Source: Sphaeroforma arctica JP610
Lineage: Eukaryota > Opisthokonta > Ichthyosporea > Ichthyophonida
Length of the DNA: 38,528 nucleotides
NCBI RefSeq assembly: GCF_001186125.1
Contig: NW_014039982.1
Span: 12,838 to 51,365, forward strand
Reading direction: 5' to 3'
Shown here piece after piece: positions 12,183 through 23,128 of the stretch (positions are counted from its first letter, which is position 1; each line of letters starts with the position of its first letter). The notes below the pieces were generated by a model that worked only from the letters and a program-made list of their open reading frames with translations, did no database searches and was not told the origin of the DNA. The translations under genes and the position numbers were made by a program.

Positions 12183-13743
12183 ACATAATTCATATTTTAG
12201 AAACATAGTTGGATATAATGGGAATCAAAACAAAGAAGTGAATGAAGATATACTACAAGTTGATCAATAAGAAAATTTGGCTACATGTCTTTCATCAATG
12301 AAAAAAATAAGGTGGACTACAAGCTGTTTTACTACAGACGGAGTTCTGTTAAGATTCTTAAAAAAATCAACGTGTGCAGAAATTCGTCTTATAAGTTTCG
12401 GCTTAAATCAGCATACACATGTGTTTTATTGATGCTTCGTTTTGTGCAACAGGCGGCCTTGATAAAACGCTTCTTGATTTCATCACCTCCCATGTGTTTT
12501 GATTAGATATTGCCATATGAAGATGATATCCACCTGGCAACAACGATTACAGCTTTTGTAAGCCTATATACCATAGCTACGAACGACGATCATACATGTG
12601 CTGCAGAGATATAGCGCTTTTAATGTAAAAGATGATAAAGGGGTTATTTGCGCCAATGCCAACAGCGATTATGTAATTATAGGCCGCAACCGAACACTGT
12701 CCATCGAACACAGCGACTGCTACACGTGCACCAAAATTAGTGAGGGACAGATTTCAATGTGACGCAGATACTCTGTTGTTAGTCGGAGGTTCGGGACTGA
12801 GTCCGGTTTTCTCTTTGCTCCTGCTGTGCCAGCCTGCTAGGCTGTCGTGCCGTCCAGGCTCAGCGGTGTGTGAAACTATGAGTGGAAAACCGGAACATGT
12901 GGATGTCGTGTAAGCTGTGGTCTGTGGAACGGCATATTTCGCTCGAGGTTTACTAGAAAAATGAACTCTCGTGTCCCCGGAGTTGGGTGTGAGTAACAGT
13001 GAGACTGTGAGACTGAGGTCTGAGACTCTGAGTCTGTACTCTGTAACTGTAGTCTACTAGAGAGTCTGTAAGTCGTCGGTCGTGACGTAAATTGAAATAC
13101 AAATGCTCATAGCCTTCTTCTAAATTGAACCAAGGCTCTGAAATGCTCCGACACTCCGACAGTTGTAAATATTATTTGTTTTTATAAAAAACAAGCAGTA
13201 CAGAAATAAATAATTTAAAAAAAAATATACATTTCATTTGTTCTGGAATAAAAATATAAAACAAAATAAAAAAATGAGAACAGGTGACCGTGGGAGGTCG
13301 GGCCTAACCTCATTACGTTTCCCGTTAAAACGCAAAATATATAAATAAATAAGCGTTTACGTTAAAAGTTTATCCTAAATATAGTCTTATGGGTTTACAA
13401 ATAGGTTTATTTTTCGAGGCGGCCAAACTGTCACGAATTGTCCTATTTTTCACTTTGTGTCAGTTGTGGATAGTTTCAAATCGCCTTTTCATTAAAAAAG
13501 GTCAATTTCTCAGGTGCAAATTTGGAGAATTTTCATAGTCGTTTTGCCCCCGATATACTTTAAAACGCTTAAAAAACAAAACTTTTCGTGTTTACGTTTA
13601 AAGTTTATCGCGTATAGACAAAACGTATTGAGCTTAGGGTCAAGCCGTCAGGGCGTCAGGCAGGAGATTCTGAACGTGCGCTGGAGAGTGGGGTGTATAT
13701 ATTTTATATAAATATAAAAATTGTGTACATACATATCTACATA
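12183..13743. other. Gene-free AT-rich and low-complexity sequence
   Basis: No recognisable gene on either strand. From about 12980 to 13080 the sequence is built of GAGACTGTGAGACT-like words, related in flavour to the downstream (GTAGACT)n array. From about 13150 it becomes AT-rich with homopolymer A and T runs. A GCGTTTACGTTA motif near 13350 recurs near 34158, suggesting a shared dispersed repeat. Confidence 0.5.
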
Positions 13744-13767
13744 CAGTCATACCTCTTTATATGTCCA
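13744..13767 (+). repeat. Left terminal inverted repeat of the transposon
   Basis: Twenty-four bases, preceded by TA at 13742-13743. It pairs with the right end with one mismatch, at position 8. Confidence 0.9.
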
Positions 13768-14059
13768 GTTCCCCAGAAACAGAGAAACTAAATAAATAGA
13801 ATACATACATAGATTTGATGTATATTTAGCCCGGTCGGAAAGTTTTGGAGGTAACCGTATTAGGGGAACTAAAAAAGCAGGGGATTGGCAAATATTTGGA
13901 CATATAAAGAGGTAAGACAAGTCTGGGACAGTTTCATACCATCAGGTTCGGGGTCCAACCTATGGGAGTATGGGTCACACCAGGAGGTATTCTAGGCGCT
14001 CTCATTAAATACTCCTTCCCTTTCGTGACTGACTTACACTAAAACCAGCTTCTCTAACC

Positions 14060-14656
14060 TTATTTACCGACCCAATCAATCAAACGCTTCTCGAATACCT
14101 CATAAGACTGACTGGGTATCGTCTCTCCAGACTCCATGAACCTTCTTATTGTTTTGATACTGACGCCGAATGATGCATGCGCTACCCGCACGGCCTCCTT
14201 AACTAAATCCTTACGATAGCTGTCTTTCCATGATAGGTCTAAGCTGTATCCCGCTTTCTGGATTGTACGCACGATGACACCTTTAAATTTGTTTATTAGA
14301 TTGATTCTTTTTGTTGTATTGGAGCTCACATTTGATAATACAGTCTGTTTATATGTTTTCTTCTTCTTACCAACAGTAAGCTTATCTATCGTTGTAGGTG
14401 CGTTTTGTGTCAATTCATCTGGCTCTGTCTGTCTGTTATTAGTGAAACCAGACTCCCACAAGTCATCCGGTGGCTGGCATTTATCTATAGACAGGCAGTA
14501 ACCGATTGAATTTGAGCCATACCCCTCACCAAGATGCACGCCACCAAAGGCATGCATACTTCGATCGCAACCAGCACATTTATTTACACCACCCACTGGG
14601 TGCGTTGTAGTGCATCCTTTCGCACAACAGCGTTCACCACTAGAAGTGTCTCCCAT
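14060..14656 (-). CDS. Cys-rich hypothetical protein inside the DNA transposon
   Basis: A 198-residue uninterrupted frame with an ATG at 14656 and a stop at 14060. The N-terminus has a zinc-binding-like cluster: CC then AKGC, followed by NKCAGCDRSMH, so Cys pairs plus His within about 35 residues. A Lys-rich stretch (VGKKKKTYKQ) follows, then a C-terminal region rich in charged helices (SWKDSYRKDLVKEAVRVAH). I see no DDE or DDD catalytic triad and no helix-turn-helix of known transposases. It lies wholly inside the inverted repeats, so it travels with the element. Function is unknown; a DNA-binding accessory or repressor role is only a guess. Confidence 0.55.
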   Translation of the reverse strand: MGDTSSGERCCAKGCTTTHPVGGVNKCAGCDRSMHAFGGVHLGEGYGSNSIGYCLSIDKCQPPDDLWESGFTNNRQTEPDELTQNAPTTIDKLTVGKKKKTYKQTVLSNVSSNTTKRINLINKFKGVIVRTIQKAGYSLDLSWKDSYRKDLVKEAVRVAHASFGVSIKTIRRFMESGETIPSQSYEVFEKRLIDWVGK

Positions 14657-14998
14657 CAGGATCTATTGTAGTACTTACTCTAGTGTATGTATTATATATA
14701 AAGTTACCGTCCAGCTGAGGTGAAAGGTGAAATATTCACACTTGTAAAAACTAAAAAAAAAGATAAATATACGGATGACCCCTGAGTCTCACCGACCCTC
14801 TGACGGTCTGACAGCAGTGACCGGATGGCCGGAGCACTAGATGAACAACACAAATTTAAAAAGGAGCAATTAGAGCTCCTGATTAGCTCAGTTCCAATCG
14901 GAGCTGGCTGTAGGACCGGTCTAAAAAGACCTGGATATATATAGGGGGTTGACCAAAATAGAAATTGAACATATAAAGAGGTAGACACCTTAACGAGG

Positions 14999-15022
14999 TG
15001 GACATATAAAGAGGCATGACTG
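14999..15022 (-). repeat. Right terminal inverted repeat of the transposon
   Basis: Inverted copy of 13744-13767, followed by TA at 15023-15024. A second direct copy of the core motif lies about 30 bp inward (14969-14983). Confidence 0.9.
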
Positions 15023-17001
15023 TACTAAATATTTGTCTCGACTCTGGATCAACTCAAATATTGTCCAACAGAAAAAAATGGCCGCTGGGCCTGGGCCCCC
15101 TGGCCCAAGCCTTGGCTCTCAACCTCTCAGTCTCCCACTGTTAAAAATAATTTGTTTGTTTTTTGTTTGTTTTGTTTTTAAAAACAAAAGAGCAAAAATA
15201 GTCGCACTCTCCCACAGTCCCACTGCTGGGCACTCTGGCAGGCGGAAGCCACGCACATCAGATATGACGTATGACGTATGAGTCATGAGTAGTTATTTTC
15301 GTGGTAATTGGTAGTTGACTAGTTGTCTTTTGACTTTGGCGACACGTCGCGACGGTCTTTTACTTACTTTTTTAGGCAACATGTCGTTTGGTCAAGTCGA
15401 TCTATGTCTAACGCCCCGAGGGCCCGACCGTAATAACATTAGCTGGGCGCCCTGGGGCAGGCAGGCTGGCCACAGTGCAGTTGCACTGCCGAATGCCGAT
15501 TCGGCGATTAGATTGTTGTAATCTAATGGAGTGACGGAGCTAAAATCAGTTTGGGTACACAGAGAAACAATCTACATTACTATATCATATATCCACTTCT
15601 TTTTATGAAAATTAAGTATGTATGCTCTATTACTCCTCAGAGTCCACAAAGAAGAGAAAAAGCGACATCATTGATCATAATATCAATAATGAATAATCTC
15701 AGGAGTCCCAGGCAAAAACGTTTACGGTCAACTTTTATTATATAACAAGACCCACTATTTTTCTATAAGGTGCAGTTTCTAGGTGCCTCCTTGCGCCAAA
15801 TCGCTAAGTTGGCGCCTGAATAAATATGTAGCCCATTTTGTTTAAAATAGGCCTAGATTCGAAGTGCAACATAGAATTTCGTTCGTAAATTTGCCCTCAA
15901 TAAACGGTCAACCGTTTATAAATCATAAAAGTATACGTTTACATCATGTTTCATGCCTTATATGTACTCTGAGTCCCTGACAGTATTGACATTAGGCCCA
16001 AGGACCCTGGATCCAGCAGACCAGGACTGTCCGTGATCAGTGATGAGTGATCAGTGATTAGTGATCACTGATGACTCTGTCTCAACTCCCATGATGTCTC
16101 TTCTCTATACTCTACTAGCTCTCTCTCTTTAGAGTAGTAGATGCTCTAAAAGTATTTAGGTATCTGAACTCTCAAGTCTGAAGTCAACTCTCAAGACTCA
16201 AAAGTCTAAATTCTGAAAACTGATCACTGAAGTCTGAACTGAAACTCCGAACTTCCGAAGTGTAAATAAATACGAAGAGTCGAAGACTCGAAGAGGCAAG
16301 AAGTGAGAGACGCCAGTTGTCACTACTTTCAAATTTTTAGATATTTTTTACAAGTATGTATTTATTATTGTGTGTAACTGTGTAGAATATTTCATTTTCT
16401 ATTTTAGTATAGTGTATTATAGTGTGTATGTAGGAACTGTGCAACTCTGTCAGTGGTGAGAGGTGTGCCATGTGGTGGATTGACGATTACTGATTGGTGA
16501 TTTATACTTGTGTTTGTAGAATCGTATTTTTCACATATGTGAAATTGTACTATATCTACAACAAGAGAAGCGAAGTGCGCAGGAGGGCCGCAGGGTGCAG
16601 GCCCGCAGCCCGCAGCTTTTTTATTTTATTTCTATTTTTGTACGCTCAGTACGAAAACGCAAAAAAAAAGTTCTCCAGGCCGACTGTCATTCTGAGTCTG
16701 AGACTCTTGAGTCTACTCTAGTCTCTGTAGTAGTATGGACTATGGAGCATATTTGATGCTCATCTTTTAAATGGAGCTTTTCGATTAGCTTTCCTCAATC
16801 CACAGTTCAAACTTCAACACCGAATTCTAACCCCCCCCTCCCTGAGTTCCCACTACTAAGTTTAAGAATTATATTTAGTAGAGTTCTTACTGTATTATGA
16901 GTAATTGAGACTGTAAAAAGTACAAGATTACAACACAACAAGAATTAGAGAAGTGAAGTCTCAAGTCTCAACTCAACACACACAAGACGAAGAGAGAGAG
17001 A

Positions 17002-17054
<53 letters not shown>

Positions 17055-17252
17055 AAACAAACTGAAAAAGACAAGCGGTTCGCGCACATAGGGCGTAGGC
17101 GTAATTGTTATTTGTTTTACTAAAGTAAAAAAAACGAGGTAGAATCCACCTGGAGTAGAAAGCTCTACTCTTTTTATTAAAATTCGAATTTATAGAGAAT
17201 TATATTTATTTGGGACAAGGGTTTTAGTGTAGACTAGAGTGTAAACTGTAGG
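15023..17252. other. Gene-free low-complexity block right of the transposon
   Basis: No recognisable gene. It includes T-rich and A-rich inverted stretches near 15130-15200, palindromic GTGATCAGTGATGAGTGATC-type sequence near 16035-16075, a long stretch of shuffled AGTC, GACT and CTGA words at about 16030-16270, another short one near 16690-16740, and an (AG)n tract at 16989-17054. Confidence 0.5.
16989..17054. repeat. (AG)n microsatellite
   Basis: A nearly pure AG dinucleotide run with occasional AAG interruptions. Confidence 0.9.
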
Positions 17253-17454
17253 CTGTAGACTGTAGACTGTAGACTGTAGACTGTAGACTGTAGACTGTAG
17301 ACTGTAGACTGTAGACTGTAGACTGTAGACTGTAGACTGTAGACTGTAGACTGTAGACTGTAGACTGTAGACTGTAGACTGTAGACTGTAGACTGTAGAC
17401 TGTAGACTGTAGACTGTAGACTGTAGACTGTAGACTGTAGACTGTAGACTGTAG
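17253..17454. repeat. (CTGTAGA)n heptamer array, about 29 copies
   Basis: About 200 bp of perfect 7-bp tandem repeat, flanked by degenerate forms of the same words (about 17229-17252 and 17455-17530). Because seven is not a multiple of three, all reading frames stay open on the minus strand and yield a YSLQSTV heptapeptide repeat. That explains the two long minus-strand frames here, which I do not regard as genes. Confidence 0.95.
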
Positions 17455-17530
17455 TCTACTGTAGACCGTGTACAGTACATAGTATTTAGAGTGTACACTG
17501 TAAAGTGTAGAGTGTAAACTGTAGACTGTC

Positions 17531-18056
17531 GAGTGTAGTGTACATTTCAGCCCTATCTGGCACCCTAAATTTCTCGTCTGGGACAACTCATCAATCTGGG
17601 ACTTCTGGGTCTGTCCACTGTCCCAATTTCTGTATTTTAGTTAAATTCGATTGCCCACCATCCAGAACTTCGGGGCAGGGCCCCCGATGTGGCAATGGTA
17701 AATAAAAACCAATAAATACATAAGAAAATTTTCGCTTCTGTTCTTTGTAGAAATAAAAATAAAAAACGTCAGGAAAACCGGAAATATAAAATATTTACAA
17801 CGCAGGGTCAGATAAAGCCATCGAACTTTCGAAGCCGCGAAGGTCGAAGAGTGTTGGAACTGTTGATGAGTGTTCGCAATTCGCACTCTCGCTTTTTATC
17901 AAGGAGCATACCATTGTGTTTTCATTAGGTCTCTTGCATCGCTCTAAAAATAATCCTGTGACGTTTCTGCCTTGTTGTGGGACTACACAGTAGCATAGAA
18001 GTAGAAAATACATTATTTAATTACAAACACGGCTTGTTATCACTAGCATAAACACG
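17531..18056. other. Upstream flank of the arrestin-fold gene
   Basis: No gene recognised. Minus-strand frames over 17641-18013 lack motifs. The stretch presumably includes the promoter and 5' leader of the gene beginning at 18057. Confidence 0.4.
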
Positions 18057-21000
18057 ATGGCAGACTTTGCTCTAGCTAATTTGATGAGTAGGCCACACTC
18101 GGTCACTCCCAGGAGAAGTATACAAGCTCATACACAAGCCCCTCTTACACGTACACGCAGTGTTAGTCTAAACAATAACCTTGTAAGCTCAGGTGCGAAT
18201 TTAAATATACCATACGGCTGTAGTGCGTCGCGATCCACTACCGTGAGATCTGGCCCTTCCAGTAACGATCATTTGTCACCCATCAATAGCAATCGTGGCA
18301 GAACTAGTCAGCCCAATTTGCAATCTAATTTTTCGCCTACTAATAGAGCAAGCTATATCGATGCACCTACACCACACGAGCAAGATGATACGGGGAGCTC
18401 TGTGTTCAGATCACTGGTCAATTGCGGAGCGGATTCGAGTTCCGAGGAAGATGTCGTTGAGACTGTGCAATTATCGGCGTCGACTGAGACGTTTGACTCG
18501 GCTGTATTGGCCAGTGAGAAAAGTACGGAGTTTACGGCGATGAGAAAGCTGAACAAGTATGTATTTTGTAATCAACTTGAGCTTGAGTGCTGCGAAAGGT
18601 TGTCGTCTATACATGACGCACAAATATTGCGACAAGAGTGCTTGTGCCGAATTTTACTGTTGTACTTATGAAGGATGTACATGCTTTAACACTTCCCCTT
18701 CAAGCTACCATCATCATTTGTCTGGAATTCGTATGGTTGCACGATGCGATGGTATTTATAGGGTGCAATGAAGACAATAGAGTTAAAATGGCATGAGTTT
18801 ATAAAATCGCCAACTAGTAACACGTTGTGGTATAATATTACGCTGTGCTGAATATATTTTAAAATGCTAATTCCTATTCCCACAGAAACCTGGCAACGAC
18901 AGTATTATCGCACTCGGCCAATCGCAGACTTCGCTCGGGCGATAGCCTCAACGCTGTGATTGATATGCAAGTACACAATGGCTTTGAATATATACGAATT
19001 TATGCGATTATCACGTGCACAATGATTACAAAGAAAGACAGCCATGAGATAGTTATGGGCAGGCATCCAATACGAGAAAATCCAGGAAAATTTGGGGTAG
19101 GAAGGTATGAAGTCAGATGCGAATGGTATATTACGCGTCGCGTATGACTGATCTGTCCTTATTATACGAATACATTGAAAATTCTTTTAATTACATTTTA
19201 ATTTTACTCTCATTCAATGTAGATATTCGATTCCAGTGGTCGTTGATGTTCCAGAGGGACCGCCTACCATGGCTTGGAATTCCCCTGACTTACGATACAA
19301 GGTATAAATATCGTACAAATTCAATGAGCTAAGTTTTTGTGCTACAAGATTTACCTCCCGGGACATTTGTGTTAGGGTTTAGGGTTTTCTAGTTCGATAG
19401 ATGGGAGATCACTTTCAGGGCAAAGGTAATATTGATTGTGTTGGCTACAGCAATATGACCTTCTATAACTTCTTCATACCCACTCAGATAGAGTATAAAC
19501 TAAAGATTGTAGTCGAGAAGTTCTTGGGGACCGCTGTCAGCGTATCGGATACAGCTAATATTCTACTGTGCGAGACGGTGCTCGATCATGAAACGGATGT
19601 ATTTCGTAGTACAATACTGGTTGCAGGTAAATTTTCATTTTGGGCTGCAGGACAGTGTTCATATTATATGAGATTGTATGATGTATAGTACGTTCTACTT
19701 GCTATTCTATGCTACGATCCGTTTGCAGGCCAGGTCTCCGCCTGTGGATATATTTTTTCACTGAAATTGTTTCTCAAAATCCATATGCAGAAACCACCGT
19801 TGTGGGGAAGAAAGAATTGAGCATGACGGCACAGTGTGATAGGTATGTTCATCCGCAAAGTATAACGTTATTTTGGTTTTGAAGATACTTTCATTCATCT
19901 GTGTACTGTGCCGTTCAATCCAACTTTAATTTTAGGTGATTAGGTTGCCTCGGTATTTGTAAGGTGTCGCATCCCATGAACAACTGCCTAGATATAGTTA
20001 TATATCTTAATTCATCGCTGAACATATACATTTCTTGTAGTATGCTTCCGTTTGGAGACGATAAGGAGCCACTCCGGGTCAATGTCAATCTCAACAACCC
20101 GGCTGGTAGGAGGATTGAGGTGAGTAGTGCTTTGTATTTTTTCTGTGAATAGTTGACCCTCTTTCGCGTTGTATTGTCGCATGTTGGGAAATTTGACTCA
20201 TTCCAAGAATCTTCTTTGCAGTCCGTTCAAGTGAAGTGTCGACAGGAGCTGAGATGTTTTGTGCAGCCGGATGATAGCGCAATCAAGGTATCGCCGGTGT
20301 AATTGGATAATCTCTTTTGGATCTTCTGATTCTTTTTTATTCGGACGCATAGATAAAGTTAGTTGGCGTATCGTACGCAATTACTTACAAATCAATTCCA
20401 TCGTTTCTCAGGCGGAGGTTGTACCTGCTCGTGCGTTGTTGCAATCTGTTGCACCTCTGCGGCGGTTATCAACCAGGGCGCGAGAGACCGATTCTTCGAA
20501 CACGAAGAGTGCTATGGATGAGGTTGCAAACAAGTAAGTTTGGTTTTCTGAAAGTCTTGCTTAGGCATCATTGCTGTACAATGTAAATACCGTCACGTGA
20601 TGTTTTGCAGATGTACGGTCTCATTGGTTCATGGTACGGATGTTTATCCTTAGCTTCCTCGTTTTGTAGCCCAGCTCATTGCGAACCATTTTTGCCACAA
20701 ACAGAATACTCTATCCTCACGAGATGCGAAAGAAGTACAACCGACCGGAGGGATTACGCTACTATAGCGATTTTCAGAAGACTCAAAAGATTGTAGACAG
20801 TAAGGAGCAAAACATCGATCTGGTAATGGTTCTCCATCCGTCAGATGCCGACTTCAGGTTTGATGTTAAAGGTTTTCCATATAACTTGGCACATCGCTTG
20901 TACAAATCTGTGGAGGGAGAAGGGGAGCATGCCTCTACCAAGACCAAATATGAACTCGGTGCGACGTTTGACTTTGCGTGCGAGAAGTTCGAAGTATCTA

Positions 21001-21107
21001 CCAAGTATTTTGTGAACATCAAAGCCATCGTGAACGACGGAATAGGCCAGAAAGCTGTGCTGAGGGCGCAGTTGCCCGTTACCTATGTATCCGAGTACAT
21101 GGATTGA
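18057..21107 (+). CDS. Arrestin-fold protein with Ser/Asn-rich N-terminal extension
   Basis: Alpha-arrestin/Rim8-like proteins typically link membrane cargo to ubiquitin ligases and endocytic sorting; here only the fold is supported. Ten phase-consistent exons: 18057-18556, 18886-19104, 19223-19301, 19349-19368, 19451-19626, 19791-19842, 20041-20119, 20222-20287, 20412-20533, 20705-21107, giving 571 residues. Residues 1-166 are polar and probably disordered. The N-domain shows RLRSGDSLNAVIDM, the LPGHFNMTFYNFFIP segment (the 'PGxHxFxFxFxLP' signature of arrestins) and IEYKLKIVVEK. The C-domain begins near residue 349 with DKEPLRVNVNLNNPAGRRI and ends with KTKYELGATFDF and AQLPVTYV. A polar linker occupies about 415-450. 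I see no PPxY ubiquitin-ligase motif. The micro-exon 19349-19368 is needed to join the conserved segment in frame but has a weak GTGTTA donor. Confidence 0.82.
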
Positions 21108-22480
21108 TAACAGCCGCCAATACCTGCCATTGCAGCACCTACAATACCCAGGGTTTAGTCGCATGCGAAGGTTCACTATCAAATATCGGCAGGGACCCAC
21201 TTCTTCACCAGCTGCGGACATACAGTGTTTCGGTCAGTCAGCGCATCCCCAGTATCTCAGTTACCTGCGTATACCAAGCTGATTGTCTTCAGCAAACGCC
21301 CCGTATTCTGTCACTTGCGGAAGTACAATGTCCCCCTCTTAGTTATGGATAAAAAACATCAGAACAGATTATACAAGGCACGGGGCACCGGGTAGTTATC
21401 TATCGGATCGCGAATTAGCGACAGCTACATGAGGATGACAGTTAGGGGCAGAAGCTGCGATGTCCGTCTGACATACAAACGCGATTCCAAAGATTGGAAC
21501 CGATGTCATACAACAGAACAGAACGCGTACTGGCTAATAGATGTAGGCTAAACAGCAATGTTCTACGATCGATTTCTCGCACGCTTCAAGTACCGAGTAG
21601 TACAACCACACAATCAGAGCACAAAAGTACGGGCGTATCTACTTTAACTGGTGACCTCGATTGAATGCTTTAGTAGCATAGGACGTTCTTGATTAGAAAC
21701 GTCATGTGCCATGGACACCGGAGGGTCCCGAGTTTAGTGGTGGCTATGCAATGAGGAAGACTTGACAATGAGCTACCAAGCTGCTACAATCTCCAATTTG
21801 GCTCCGCGAATGCATATTCACGGAATTGTTCCGCTAGGGTTCTAAAAGATCGGCTCGTGGCATTTATGATACTGCCACACAGACACAAGCTAGCAGATGT
21901 TTCCCGAGTTGTGAGAATTCACCACAGCCACTTTCGACTGCGAGCTTACGATCTGGAAGCGCTCACGCTTCTGATGGTAATGTCGCATTGAACCTTCAAT
22001 GAGCTTTGATTAGTACGCCATCTTTGCCCACAAGTACGCATGGTGGGATGAATAATCGCAGCATCAGAGAAAGCAATTCGTCGCATGGGACCGCTGTGTC
22101 TATGACCGAGTGGTTAGAGGTCAGTGATTGATTATGAGTTGACGTAGAATAGATGAGAATACTCTTCAATCATATGATATAGTGAGGAATCGATCTCCTT
22201 CATTTAGCTACTATATTGGCCGAAGCAACCGGCTATGAATTAGTTGAATGAAAATTGACGACCAGAAACAGAAGCTCAAATAATATATAAATTAATGCAT
22301 ATGTATAATTTGGAGTGATTTGCTTTACGATATCTGGCGCGCATGATGCAACATATTTTAAATAAAAATTCTTCGCGAACGGCAATTGAGCATATAGGTC
22401 GCAAGTGAGTCCTGTTTCCCCATCCTGTTTTCCCGAACTGTATGGCAATGAATAGATGCTACATATTATTTCATACAAAC
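21108..22480. other. Intergenic region downstream of the arrestin-fold gene
   Basis: The arrestin gene's 3' untranslated region and spacer. Plus-strand frames at 20978-21352 and 21085-21282 are off-frame readings across its last exon. A short inverted repeat (GACGTT ... AACGTC) lies near 21683-21704. A tRNA-like A-box word near 22105 was rejected. Confidence 0.45.
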
Positions 22481-22805
22481 ACATATTATACTTATCAATG
22501 GATAGAGACAAACACACGCACAAATATATATTTCNNNNNNNNNNNNNNNNNNNNATATATATATACACACACACATATATATATATAAATATATATTTGA
22601 TAGTACATATACGTATACATATGTATACACACACACTGATACATATATATACATGTATATGCTCATTTTTATTTATATATCTATATATATATATGTATAA
22701 TATAAACATTTGATAATAAATATATATATACATATGCATACACTTACACACAGATACAGATATATATAAATATAAATATATATATATATATGTAAATAAG
22801 GTTCA
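22481..22805. repeat. TA/CA microsatellite containing an assembly gap
   Basis: Alternating TATATA and CACACA tract broken by 20 N at 22535-22554. The gap probably reflects failed assembly across the repeat. Open frames on both strands here are repeat artefacts. Confidence 0.9.
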
Positions 22806-23128
22806 TAACTGCGCACATGCTCAAGAGCTCCTCTCACACACGTGTTCATATATTTGCACTTTCTACTGCTGATTGCAATATTGCCTGGCCCGCAGTGCAA
22901 GCTGAGCTGTTTTGAGCTGTTTAGTAAATAATGAATGGCTCAGAAGAACAGGTGTGTATGTCTCAATATAATCCAGTCGAGGTACAAAGCAGATCATACA
23001 TGCATCCGAAAAAAAAGAAAGCTTTGTAGCCTCTTCAAGGTCCCATGAGCGCTAGAGTTGAACGCGATATTCCTTCGTTTTAATTACCCTCGCCTCAGGG
23101 TCACGCCGATAAGCTACATTGCCGCGTT
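22806..23128. other. Intergenic, 3' flank of the GDAP1-like gene
   Basis: No gene recognised. It presumably holds the 3' untranslated region of the minus-strand gene that ends at 23129. Confidence 0.4.

Larger units (their letters stand above)
13744..15022. mobile_element. 1279-bp DNA transposon with TA target duplication and 24-bp inverted ends
   Basis: The left end (13744-13767) and right end (14999-15022) are inverted repeats matching at 23 of 24 bases, beginning CAGTCATACCTCTTTATATG on the left. TA flanks both ends (13742-13743 and 15023-15024). CAG-starting inverted repeats with TA duplication fit the Tc1/mariner/pogo superfamily. Extra copies of the ACATATAAAGAGGTA subterminal motif lie at about 13898-13914 and 14969-14983, a typical arrangement for transposase-binding sites. 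The one long frame inside (14060-14656, minus) shows no DDE transposase motif, so the element is probably non-autonomous or carries a non-transposase gene. Confidence 0.88.

Noticed and set aside
17190-17586. Minus-strand frames of 102 and 120 residues made of YSLQSTV repeats
   Set aside because: They are translations of the (CTGTAGA)n array; a 7-bp unit without stops keeps all frames on a strand open. No start context, splice or domain support.
19371-19386. Telomere-like TTAGGGTTTAGGGTTT
   Set aside because: Only about two and a half units, inside an arrestin-gene intron; too short to be an interstitial telomere.
19401-19688. Contiguous 95-residue frame starting MGDHFQGKGN
   Set aside because: Its second half is genuine arrestin exon 5, but the first part is intron: it does not match the fold, and the micro-exon join restores the conserved segment.
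22095-22200. tRNA-like A-box word GACCGAGTGGTTAGAGG
   Set aside because: No acceptor-stem pairing, no anticodon arm, and the nearest B-box-like word (GGAATCGATCTCC) is a poor match and too far away.
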